Shown: positions 52,878-60,717 of the stretch, in pieces
Numbering within the stretch: the stretch's first letter is position 1
Layout: every line of letters begins with the position of its first letter
Source: DASRBN01 sp035294305
GTDB taxonomy: Bacteria; Chloroflexota; Ktedonobacteria; Ktedonobacterales; Ktedonobacteraceae
Reading direction: 5' to 3'
Assembly (NCBI GenBank): GCA_035294305.1
Contig: DATGLD010000021.1
Coordinates: forward strand, 1-64,000
DNA length: 64,000 nucleotides
Translations under genes and position numbers: made by a program
Notes under the pieces: generated by a model
What the model was told of the DNA's origin: nothing
Seen by the model: the letters and a program-made list of their open reading frames with translations, nothing else
Databases searched by the model: none

Positions 52878-53498
52878 TTATCTATGCGTCGTGGAGGCCT
52901 GGATTTGTGTTGCCAGCGCCGCGCGAAGTAATGGCTTGGCACGCTGGAAGTATGTTTTTGCTGTTGCTTCGGGCATTCCTAGGGAATGTCCGATTTCGGA
53001 AAAACTAAGCTGGGCCGTATAGCGCAGTATGACGACCGCGCGAAAGCGGGGAGGCAATGCCTGGATAGCTCGTTGCAGGAGGCACTGCAGGTCGCGATGT
53101 TCTACCTGCTCTTCGGGTAAAGGGCCATTATCGGGTAGTGCAGCCAGGGCCGGTTCGTCGTCATCGCTGCCGATTTCTAGTTCCGAGAAATGAACCACGC
53201 GCTTACGGCGTAGCTCATCCAGGCAGCGATTGCGCGCGACCTGGAACAGCCAGGACTTCAGTGGTTTATCTTTGTGCAGCGTGGAGAGGGAAACAAAGAG
53301 CTGAAGGAAAACCTGTTGTAGCACATCGCAGGCCAGGTCGTAATCCCCCAGTAAGTGACAAATAAAGTTGAAGAGCGAGGTGCTGTACCGGTGTACAAGC
53401 GTTTCGAATGCCCATTGATCCCCTGAAAGTGCTTGTTGAGCCAGCACACCATCCGGGCTTTCGGCGTATGACGCTCTGTTTGCTTCCTGGATTTGCAT
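52878..53498 (-). CDS. RNA polymerase sigma factor, ECF type
   Basis: About 206 aa from ATG 53498; the frame extends to 53612 but those 38 residues precede the normal N-terminus and have no ribosome-binding site. Region 2 (WAFETLVHRYSTSLFNFICH, ACDVLQQVFLQLFVSL, then SWLFQVARNRCLDELRRKR) and region 4 (ALPPRFRAVVILRYTAQLSF, then SEIGHSLGMPEATAKTYFQR) are intact. It diverges from a second ECF gene 255 bp away, so the two share a control region. No anti-sigma partner follows; a terminator lies right after it. Confidence 0.92.
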   Translation of the reverse strand: MQIQEANRASYAESPDGVLAQQALSGDQWAFETLVHRYSTSLFNFICHLLGDYDLACDVLQQVFLQLFVSLSTLHKDKPLKSWLFQVARNRCLDELRRKRVVHFSELEIGSDDDEPALAALPDNGPLPEEQVEHRDLQCLLQRAIQALPPRFRAVVILRYTAQLSFSEIGHSLGMPEATAKTYFQRAKPLLRAALATQIQASTTHR

Positions 53499-53753
53499 CT
53501 GAAAAATCTTTCTGTATCGAAAAGAAAGGCTGCCAGTAAGCGCTTCCTTCAAAACATTGGCTGAAATAATTCTCAAGAATTGTAAAGAAATTTTCTCCCA
53601 CATATATTGCACGAAATTTCCGCTGAAAAAGTTCCTGCTTTGACGCCATATGCGTGTATTCTCAGAATTCTAATTTATTTTTAAGTATTGGGAATACACG
53701 GAACCTTTTGCTTGCTTTCTGGCGTAGTACATATTCAGAGGAAAGGAGCGGCA

Positions 53754-54314
53754 GTGGTTCCTTGTGAAGATGAGATCATTCAAAGAGCGGCGTGTGGAGA
53801 TCAGGAGGCTTTTCGCCTGCTGTGGGAGGCTCATCATGCTGTTGTCATGGCAGGCGCACTGCGGCTTTGTCATCATCGTTCGCTTGCGGAAGACATTACA
53901 CAGGGAACTTTTTTGCTCGCCTGGCGTGGATTACCGCGTTTTCAGCATGGAAAGCCTTTTCGTCCCTGGTTGATGCGCATTCTTTACCGGCACGCCCTGG
54001 ACGAGATGGAGCGACAGGACATCTACCACCTGCCGCTGCCGTTGGACGAGGCCGATCAGCTTCACTACCAGGTTGGTTCGGTTGTCTCGCAGGAAAGGGA
54101 TTTGCAGGCGTGGATGGCTGATCGCGAACAGGTGCGCCAGGCGCTCGTTCAGCTTACTGCGGATCAGCGGCGCGTGGTGGCCTTACGCTATGGCGCCGAT
54201 CTTACCGAAGCTGATATAGCCCAGGTATTAGGGTGGCCGATTGGTACAGTAAAGTCACGGTTGAATCGCGCGCGTGATCGACTCCGGCAACTACTGGAAG
54301 ATGAGAGGGAGTGA
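53754..54314 (+). CDS. RNA polymerase sigma factor, ECF type
   Basis: About 186 aa from GTG 53754, with GGAG 5 nt upstream; a start at 53688 has no such site. Region 2 (AFRLLWEAHHAVVMAGALRL, then AEDITQGTFLLAWRGLPRF) and region 4 (QLTADQRRVVALRYGADLTE, then IAQVLGWPIGTVKSRLNRAR) are clear. It is followed after 6 nt by a membrane protein gene that may be its regulator. The divergent gene encodes another ECF factor. Confidence 0.92.
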   Translation: MVPCEDEIIQRAACGDQEAFRLLWEAHHAVVMAGALRLCHHRSLAEDITQGTFLLAWRGLPRFQHGKPFRPWLMRILYRHALDEMERQDIYHLPLPLDEADQLHYQVGSVVSQERDLQAWMADREQVRQALVQLTADQRRVVALRYGADLTEADIAQVLGWPIGTVKSRLNRARDRLRQLLEDERE

Positions 54315-54320
54315 CTAAAG

Positions 54321-55121
54321 ATGCACGAACGAGATTTCGAAGCGCAGAAAGCCAATCTGGAGAACAAGCTGGCGGCATATTATGGCCCTGATCTGCCTGA
54401 GCAACCATTACCTCAAGCAGAATGGCTGCGCCTGCGGGTAAAACTTGGCCAGGAGCATTCTGCCAAGAGCAGGCGTGCGCCGAGGATTCTGCGACGGCGG
54501 AATGCGCGGAATAATCGGGTACCGGCATATATCCGCGATGCTTTTTCTCGCATGGTATTTGAGACTCGTATGCAAGGCGATACTCCAGACTTGCGTTGTT
54601 CATTCAAAAACACTGTCCGTGTACCACGAGTTCATACCTCTTTCTTAGGCAGGCATATGATATGGCTTATGCTTCCTCCTCATTTAGCAGGGTCAATGGA
54701 AGGGGCAATGCTGGAAGTGCTATTAGCGACGGGTCTGGCGCGTTATTCCTGCTCACGTCGATTAGAGAACAGGCTGCTAAGGGTACTCCTGGCTGGCACT
54801 GCGCTGCTTACGCTGGGGACATTCGTATTGTGGTTGACTTATAAATACTCACCCCTTGCATTTCTTATGGTCTTAATGCTCTTTGTCATCGTGGCGGGAT
54901 TTGCAGGTATTCGCCGGCGGAGGCGGGTATTTCAAGCGGATGACTTGGTGGTCAGATGGCTGGGAAGAAGTCGTGCTTGCCGGGGGTTACATTTGTTAGC
55001 GGGGCAAACTGGTAAACAACGGCGAGTGTTCTTGTGGGAGCCATCGTTGGCTGAGCGTATAGGGCGAATATGCGGAACGCAGGTGGAGACTGAGAACGAA
55101 CAACTGATCCTGGTCAGGTAA
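54321..55121 (+). CDS. Two-helix membrane protein, possible anti-sigma or sensor partner
   Basis: A 266-aa protein with a long basic N-terminal domain (RRAPRILRRRNARNNR region), two membrane helices at about residues 153-195, and a basic C-terminal domain with the stretch VFQADDLVVRWLGRSRACRG, which resembles the region after the membrane helices in M48-like membrane proteins but lacks the HExxH motif. Position directly after an ECF sigma gene (6 nt) suggests an anti-sigma function, but no ZAS motif (HxxxCxxC) is visible. GGGAG lies before the ATG. Confidence 0.6.
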   Translation: MHERDFEAQKANLENKLAAYYGPDLPEQPLPQAEWLRLRVKLGQEHSAKSRRAPRILRRRNARNNRVPAYIRDAFSRMVFETRMQGDTPDLRCSFKNTVRVPRVHTSFLGRHMIWLMLPPHLAGSMEGAMLEVLLATGLARYSCSRRLENRLLRVLLAGTALLTLGTFVLWLTYKYSPLAFLMVLMLFVIVAGFAGIRRRRRVFQADDLVVRWLGRSRACRGLHLLAGQTGKQRRVFLWEPSLAERIGRICGTQVETENEQLILVR

Positions 55122-55174
55122 TAGCCATAAGCTGTGTGTTTGACAACTTATGGCAGAAAGGGCAGAAAAGGGTT

Positions 55175-55567
55175 ATGGCAATCGCTACAGAATTTGCGAC
55201 TGAGGTGGACAGCCCGGATGCGCCACCACTCGAGACGAGGCCTCAGCGTTCTGGCGGATGGTTCCGGCGTTTACAACAGCGTGTTCGACTGGCAATGAAT
55301 GGGGATGATGAGGAGTTAATCGTAGAGAATAAGACCAATGTATCCTGGCGTGTGTACCATGATTACCACATGCTGGGTATAATCGATGCCGGGGAGAGTA
55401 GAACCTTTCGCTTGCAAAAACATGGCAATCTCAATGTACGGCCTGCTACCAGGGATGATGAGGTTGAGTACCTGGTGCTGACTCTAACTGTGCGCGTCCA
55501 CAGGGTAGAAATATATCGCCGTCAGATGGCGCAGGCTCTGGAAATATATGATATGCGCGTAGCATAG
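55175..55567 (+). CDS. Hypothetical protein (130 aa)
   Basis: ATG 55175 is preferred; GTG 55136 would add 13 residues and has no ribosome-binding site. The N-terminal 40 residues are disordered, then a beta-rich domain follows (EELIVENKTNVSWRVYHDYH, then GIIDAGESRTFRLQKHGNLN, then VEYLVLTLTVRVHRVEIY). The pattern suggests a small beta-sandwich, but I know no family. It is on the same strand as the ECF-membrane gene pair, 50 nt downstream, and may belong to that operon. Confidence 0.55.
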   Translation: MAIATEFATEVDSPDAPPLETRPQRSGGWFRRLQQRVRLAMNGDDEELIVENKTNVSWRVYHDYHMLGIIDAGESRTFRLQKHGNLNVRPATRDDEVEYLVLTLTVRVHRVEIYRRQMAQALEIYDMRVA

Positions 55568-55600
55568 TAACTGTTCTTCTTTTTACGGTTTGGAAAGTAA

Positions 55601-55774
55601 TGCGATGAAAGCCGCTTGTTCTTAACGCTAGACGATGAGATGATAGCCCTTAGAGACATTGAAGCGGGAGAAGAGCTAACTCTTGATTACGCGCAACACA
55701 GCCCAAAGACCTGGTCAATGAAATGTAACTGCAGTGCTAAAAATTGCACAGGCATCGTTAGAGGCAGGCTATAA
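55601..55774 (+). pseudogene. SET-domain methyltransferase remnant (C-terminal piece)
   Basis: One frame after an in-frame stop at 55598 reads CDESRLFLTLDDEMIALRD, then IEAGEELTLDYAQ, then MKCNCSAKNCTGIVRGRL and a stop. This is the end of a SET domain: the ALRDIEAGEELTLDY strand-turn motif with its catalytic Tyr and the post-SET cysteines CxCxxxxC. The first two thirds of the domain, including the SAM site and NHSC motif, are absent and there is no start codon. It is a decayed lysine methyltransferase gene. The surrounding DNA shows no repeat that explains the loss. Confidence 0.7.
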
Positions 55775-55796
55775 CTCAAGCATCAGGAGAGTGAAG

Positions 55797-56114
55797 ATGT
55801 CAAAGGCGAATAGGCAGAGGAAACGCAGCAGTTACTATTGTTCATTTTGCCAAAAAGAACAGAGCCAGGTTCAACGGCTGATTGCGGGTCCCGGATATAT
55901 CTATGTGTGTGATGAGTGCATCATGGCGTTTCTCGAGGGAAACATTGGTAAGCATATGGAAATTGAGGCGGCTACTGGAGAGGGTGTTCGCTGCTCATTT
56001 TGTGGAAAGAAACGGCAACAGCTTCAGCGATTGATTGGTGGGCCAAATGGCGTTAACATTTGCGATCGGTGTCTTCAATTGTGCCGCGAAATTATCGAGG
56101 ATGAACAAATGTAG
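55797..56114 (+). CDS. Small protein made of two ClpX-type C4 zinc fingers
   Basis: A 105-aa protein from ATG 55797, with AGGAGAG 6 nt upstream. It has two tandem zinc-binding units: CSFCQKEQSQVQRLIAGPG then VCDECIMAFLE, and CSFCGKKRQQLQRLIGGPN then ICDRCLQLCRE. These match the zinc-binding domain at the N-terminus of ClpX, which dimerises and docks adaptors and substrates, but no AAA+ domain is present. It could be an adaptor or a competitor of ClpX. The N-terminus is basic (NRQRKRSS). Confidence 0.88.
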   Translation: MSKANRQRKRSSYYCSFCQKEQSQVQRLIAGPGYIYVCDECIMAFLEGNIGKHMEIEAATGEGVRCSFCGKKRQQLQRLIGGPNGVNICDRCLQLCREIIEDEQM

Positions 56115-56264
56115 GCACTATTCCGGCCCGCCTGGTTAAGATTGCCTTTATGCATATAGCAAATTCTGGTTGTATTCTGGCATTACTCCACAGTATTGTT
56201 AATAAGCAGCGTTATACTTCTATAGAAGAGGTCAGGAGAAATCTATTTGTTGTGAGGGTAATGT

Positions 56265-57197
56265 ATGTCATCCGCCGTAATCACGGCACTCTTGCTTTTG
56301 ATGATAGTGCTGATCATAGCCAGTATTCTCGTCAGCGCTTTACTTGAACGGAGACGCTATGCCCGTAGACTTGCCTTGCAGGATCAGAAGCCGGGCGGGT
56401 CGCCTGACCGTCGCATCACCTTAGTTTTGCAGCTACAGGATGGGACGCTGCTGGGCGTAGAGAAGCCGCTGCCCGCTCCTGCATTTACCTTGCCCTCCTC
56501 CTGGTATACGCGCCACCGCATGCTGGTCACAATCTGCCTGCTTGTGATGTTGTTGCTTACCCTGTTTGTGCAGAGCGGTATCGTGGATGGGGCGCTGCAT
56601 GAGTTAAACGATGGTATTGCGCTGCTCACCTTTGCGCAACATACCACCGGTCTTGCTCTGAATACCGCTGCGCACCAGAATCAGGCCCCAGGCGAGCCGC
56701 TTACGGCCAGCCAGCGCCTGGTGCGTGTAGATTCCTCCGACCGCAAGCAGTACTATACTGACTATCAATGGAATGTGTGGTCCTACTCCTCCTGTTCGGG
56801 CATCTCTATGGAGGAGGTGATGAATGCGTATGGCCGCCATCTCATCGCTGCCGATGTCCTGCAGGTAGAGCTGAATCTAGGAGTCTGGTCGGTGTATGGG
56901 GGATTATTGCGCGAGGATGGTGTTGCACTTACGGCGGCATATTTCGGCTTCAATGCAAGCCTCAGCCATGCGCGCAGCTTGCAAGACATCATTAATCTGA
57001 GTAACAAAGGATATCCCGTGATTGTGAGTGTACGCGATAGCTACTACTTCCCGGGTGGTCATCTCTTTGTAATACGTGGGGGAGATAGCGCCTATGTCTA
57101 CATCGCGGACTCTTCCCCGGCGGATTTTCAGCGCATGACGCACGCGATGTTTTTGGGTATGTGGCAGGGATTTAGCGCGGTATTGACTCCGCGTTAA
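56265..57197 (+). CDS. Membrane-anchored C39-like cysteine peptidase
   Basis: A 310-aa protein. Membrane helices lie at residues about 5-27 and 86-104. The C-terminal half looks like a papain-type C39-like domain: Cys177 in WSYSSCSGISMEEVMNAYG, His266 in PGGHLFVIRGGD, and Asp282 in YIADSSP, spaced as in bacteriocin-processing C39 peptidases and related proteins of Chloroflexota. GAGGG lies 6 nt before the ATG. The catalytic triad looks complete, so activity is likely. The substrate is unknown; there is no bacteriocin or ABC exporter next to it. Confidence 0.8.
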   Translation: MSSAVITALLLLMIVLIIASILVSALLERRRYARRLALQDQKPGGSPDRRITLVLQLQDGTLLGVEKPLPAPAFTLPSSWYTRHRMLVTICLLVMLLLTLFVQSGIVDGALHELNDGIALLTFAQHTTGLALNTAAHQNQAPGEPLTASQRLVRVDSSDRKQYYTDYQWNVWSYSSCSGISMEEVMNAYGRHLIAADVLQVELNLGVWSVYGGLLREDGVALTAAYFGFNASLSHARSLQDIINLSNKGYPVIVSVRDSYYFPGGHLFVIRGGDSAYVYIADSSPADFQRMTHAMFLGMWQGFSAVLTPR

Positions 57198-57255
57198 CTA
57201 TTGACGCGCGATACCATCTCCCGGTGCGCTTCTTGGGTTCCCGCTTTAAAGTCGA

Positions 57256-58347
57256 CTATACGGGTAGGTTATTCACCACCTGTGGTATGCCCTCATCTAA
57301 AGCGCGTTGCTCATCTCTATTTTCGGTGAGGCGTTGTAAGACGAAAGGATGTATCTGTTTATAGGCAAGCAAGCGCTGGCGCGTCAACCTGATCGCCAAT
57401 TCGCTCTGATCGCAAGCAATCCAACGGCGACCAAGTTGGTCTGCCACGGCAGGCGTAACACCGCTGCCGCAGAAGCAGTCGAGAACAAGATCGTTTTCTT
57501 CGGACGATGCCAGAATGATCCGTTCGAGCAGCGCCGCTGGTTTCTGGGTGGCATAGCCGTTACGCTCCGGGTCCTTTTGATGCAAATGGCTGATATCGTT
57601 CCAGACATCGGACGGTGTCATTAACCGATCCTCGTCATAGGTATAGGTGCGTCCTGCTGAGCGTATCGTCCAAGAGACATGTCCATCGTCGTTCAGATAT
57701 TTACGCATATGATTGCGTTTCTGGGAGCCGCGTCGTTCTCCGATGCGTTCGGCGTGAAAGCAATAATCGGCGGATTTTGTGTAAAGCAAGATGGTGTCAT
57801 GCTTGCGAGCATAGCCTTTTGTAGAGCGCCCGCCGGATCGGTAATGCCAGATAATTTCATTTTTGAAGCCGGGACCCCTGGCATTTGGTTCGCAGCCAAA
57901 GATCTCGTCCAAAATCACTCTTGCGTAATGGATGACCCTCCAATCGAGATGCACATACAGGCTGCCATCGTTCGCCAGCAGTCTATACAACAATGCGAGT
58001 GTTTCGTATAGCCATTGAATATAAGCGTCCAGGTTATTCCAGGTATCACTGTAGGCAAGTTTACCATCAAGGGTGAAAGTGCGGCCTGTCATGAAAGGGG
58101 GATCGATGTAGATAAGGTCAACTTTACCGGCAAATTCGGGAAGCAAGGCAGGAAGGACATGGCTTTTGTCTCCGTGAACCAGGCGATTGTGCCAGCATCT
58201 AGGATTATCGGTTGAGTTGCTCTGGTCATTATACTGATTTGTATTGAAAGTCTCGCAGATATGAAGATAGTGGGATTGATAATTTTCCGGGCTGGCACAA
58301 TGCTGTGTGCCGGCAGTATCTTTTCCTTTCCAGATCAGTTCTACCAT
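57256..58347 (-). CDS. Orphan site-specific DNA methyltransferase (beta class)
   Basis: A 363-aa enzyme. Motif IV is DPPF at residues 82-85 (LIYIDPPFMTGRT) and motif I is DCFCGSGVTPAVADQLGRRW near residue 300, so the order IV then I defines the beta class of N4-cytosine/N6-adenine methyltransferases. The target-recognition part lies between them. No restriction endonuclease gene is adjacent on either side, so it appears to be an orphan acting in regulation or as a remnant of a restriction system. A weak ribosome-binding site precedes the ATG. Confidence 0.9.
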   Translation of the reverse strand: MVELIWKGKDTAGTQHCASPENYQSHYLHICETFNTNQYNDQSNSTDNPRCWHNRLVHGDKSHVLPALLPEFAGKVDLIYIDPPFMTGRTFTLDGKLAYSDTWNNLDAYIQWLYETLALLYRLLANDGSLYVHLDWRVIHYARVILDEIFGCEPNARGPGFKNEIIWHYRSGGRSTKGYARKHDTILLYTKSADYCFHAERIGERRGSQKRNHMRKYLNDDGHVSWTIRSAGRTYTYDEDRLMTPSDVWNDISHLHQKDPERNGYATQKPAALLERIILASSEENDLVLDCFCGSGVTPAVADQLGRRWIACDQSELAIRLTRQRLLAYKQIHPFVLQRLTENRDEQRALDEGIPQVVNNLPV

Positions 58348-58583
58348 CGTTACTTCGCCAATTTCTCCAGCTTATCTCTATTTCATCGGATCTCTTCGGG
58401 ATGCATCATAAGCAAGAAACCGTCTGATGTCAATAATTATATCAAATAGCCCGTTATAGCCATGCAATTTGCTGAGATGAGATGTGTTGATATATTTTGG
58501 TGCATAACTCGTTTGTTTGATCGCAGCAACGGACTGTGAAAGAGGCAAACAATATTTTGCCGGTGCAGATAGGAGAGGATAGG

Positions 58584-59921
58584 ATGACTTCGCGTATCCA
58601 GAAATTGCTGATATCCTACTTGTTTTTAATGGTAGTGGTGGGGCTTGCTTCTTGTGGAGGTTCTGGAATTGGCGCTATTCCCAGTGGTACGCCCGATCAT
58701 GGCAATGGCACTCCTGCGGTTATCCCTACACAGACCGCGAGTCCATCGCCCGTCATGACAGCTCCGCCCAGCGCATTAGGGACTTCCTATGCATTTGTGC
58801 GCAACGATCAGCTCTGGGTTGCGCGTAATGGTGCAAAACCGCTGCAGGTGACGCACTTTAACTATACGAACGCGCCGAATATTTTCTGGCGTTTGCCGGT
58901 ATGGTCTCCGGACGATCATTTTATCGCCTTTATCATGAATGCGCGACCAGCAGGAGTAGGCGGTGGTGGCTGTCCGGCGCCCGATTTTGGAGCCAATGGG
59001 GCTCTTTACGTATTGAATAGCGCTACCATGCAACTCACGCAACTCATTGTACCGGCCGATAGTGTCGATCCAATCGCGAAGAGTGCTGAGGGTGGCTACT
59101 GGCAATACGCGTTCTGGGAGAATTCGACGCACTTGCTGGCATGGTACAATGGGGCGATGGGAAAAACAACCCGAGCGGCCGGCCTCTATCGCTATGATTT
59201 GAGCAGCGGCTCGCTGGCGCAGGTTATTCCTCTGAGCGCGCTGGGAGCGGCGACACTTTTCGCGGCGCAGAACAATGTACCGCTGTTACTTTCTATGCGT
59301 TATAGTAATGAGCAACTTTTTTATCAGGTAGTCGTACATCCATTTGAGCGCCAGAGCCAGCTTGTGATTTATCGTCATTCGGTGATTCAACCTGGCCTGG
59401 CTTCGAGCAAGGTCATATCTCAAGGAACTGAGCCATGGTGCGCGACACCGGGGAGCGGGCCTTATGTAAAACCAGGCTGGGATGTTTCTGCGGATGGCCA
59501 GCAACTGGCGGCTCAAGTGGTAACGGCCAGTGGTCCTGACCAGGCAATAGGAAGTATTCAGGTTTTGAATTTGAAAGATGGTGTGACCGCGAGTTTATTG
59601 AGCCAGTTACCCCCTCAGATGCTTACGCGCGATGATACATTGAGTTGGGGGCCTGATAGCCAGACGCTCGTGGCGGCGCAATATCATATGCAAAGCCAGG
59701 ATGGTCCATATAGTGCGAGTCTGGCTAATCCTGTTGCCATAGAGAAGTATACACCGGCACAGGCTGGCGAGGTGAGCTGGAAAGCGGATAGTTCCGCTTT
59801 CGCTTTACAGGATCAGGATGCTGCGGATGCTGGCGATTCGATAGGCCCGTACCTTTTTGAAACTGGAGAAGCACAGGGCCAGCTATTATTGAAGGACGCA
59901 CAAGATTTTGCGTGGGGATAA
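58584..59921 (+). CDS. TolB/WD40-like beta-propeller lipoprotein
   Basis: About 445 aa from ATG 58584, with GGAGAGG upstream; a longer frame from 58536 would put 16 residues before the signal peptide. The signal ends in GLASC, a lipobox, then a Thr/Pro-rich linker. The rest consists of propeller-type repeats (RLPVWSPDDHFIAFIM, SWGPDSQTLVAAQYHM, SWKADSSAFALQDQD), the PD40 pattern also found in TolB. It is probably a surface lipoprotein that binds another protein. The next gene starts 5 nt after the stop. Confidence 0.82.
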   Translation: MTSRIQKLLISYLFLMVVVGLASCGGSGIGAIPSGTPDHGNGTPAVIPTQTASPSPVMTAPPSALGTSYAFVRNDQLWVARNGAKPLQVTHFNYTNAPNIFWRLPVWSPDDHFIAFIMNARPAGVGGGGCPAPDFGANGALYVLNSATMQLTQLIVPADSVDPIAKSAEGGYWQYAFWENSTHLLAWYNGAMGKTTRAAGLYRYDLSSGSLAQVIPLSALGAATLFAAQNNVPLLLSMRYSNEQLFYQVVVHPFERQSQLVIYRHSVIQPGLASSKVISQGTEPWCATPGSGPYVKPGWDVSADGQQLAAQVVTASGPDQAIGSIQVLNLKDGVTASLLSQLPPQMLTRDDTLSWGPDSQTLVAAQYHMQSQDGPYSASLANPVAIEKYTPAQAGEVSWKADSSAFALQDQDAADAGDSIGPYLFETGEAQGQLLLKDAQDFAWG

Positions 59922-59926
59922 ATTGA

Positions 59927-60322
59927 ATGTCACCTGGTTTATTGACGATTTTGGGCCTGGTTGCATACATATGCGGGTTAGTGATTATTCTGAGTATGAC
60001 ACCGAGACTGTACAGCCTCTCATATGATGAGGGGCTGTTTCTGGCAATCGCAGCAGCGGATGTGGTCGGGGCCATCTTCGCTTTTGGTGCCGTAGAGATA
60101 TCTTTTGCCGCCTTCAATGGAGCATTCAGTATTCGGGTGTTGGACTTTGTGTTGCTCCTGGGCATTTTCGTTGTCAGTTTGCGTGTGACGCTACGAAGCC
60201 TCCGCCCTCATTCGACCTGGGGGACGTTTCGTATTTCGCGCATCATGGCCGGGTGCTTTGGCATCTTTCTACTACTGGCTACTTTTTTTAGCCTGGTGTT
60301 TCTGTTCAGCGCTGCCGCTTAA
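59927..60322 (+). CDS. Four-helix membrane protein
   Basis: A 131-aa protein with four hydrophobic helices and little else (LLTILGLVAYICGLVIILSM at the start, FGIFLLLATFFSLVFLFSAA at the end). It starts 5 nt after the lipoprotein gene, so they are co-transcribed. No family was recognised. Confidence 0.7.
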   Translation: MSPGLLTILGLVAYICGLVIILSMTPRLYSLSYDEGLFLAIAAADVVGAIFAFGAVEISFAAFNGAFSIRVLDFVLLLGIFVVSLRVTLRSLRPHSTWGTFRISRIMAGCFGIFLLLATFFSLVFLFSAAA

Positions 60323-60331
60323 GCATAACAC

Positions 60332-60553
60332 TCAACTTTGCCTGCGGGGTGTCTGTTGATGCTCTCTTGTCGAATGCAGGTTGAGTTGCTGATTGGCATC
60401 AAGGACATTACCGAGACCCTTGGAATGATACAGGTTATCGAGTGGCGTTGCTACGTTCATGTTGTGGGTTTTCTGCGTCCGGGCAAGATATATACCGGCA
60501 ATGCACAGAGAAGCAAGTATCCCGAAGAGGATGAGTACTCCTAACCACTGCAT
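60332..60553 (-). CDS. Small membrane protein (73 aa)
   Basis: ATG 60553 has a strong AAGGAG 8 nt upstream; the frame is open to 60670 but those codons lie before the ribosome-binding site. One membrane helix (LGVLILFGILASLCIAGIYL) is followed by a polar tail rich in Asn, Gln and His. It is convergent with the preceding gene and lies downstream of the S9 peptidase gene on the same strand (gap about 165 nt). The function is unknown. Confidence 0.65.
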   Translation of the reverse strand: MQWLGVLILFGILASLCIAGIYLARTQKTHNMNVATPLDNLYHSKGLGNVLDANQQLNLHSTREHQQTPRRQS

Positions 60554-60717
60554 TTCTTGACTCCTTCGAATTATCTCACCGTTGAAAAACCGGAAAGGCA
60601 TTTCTGTATAATAGGACAACGCAAGCCGGGCAGAGATATCAAATAGTCCTCTCTTCAAGGGCTGATCCAATATCTGTTCCGGCTATCGCCCACATAAGAG
60701 TCCGTCAAACGCATTTT

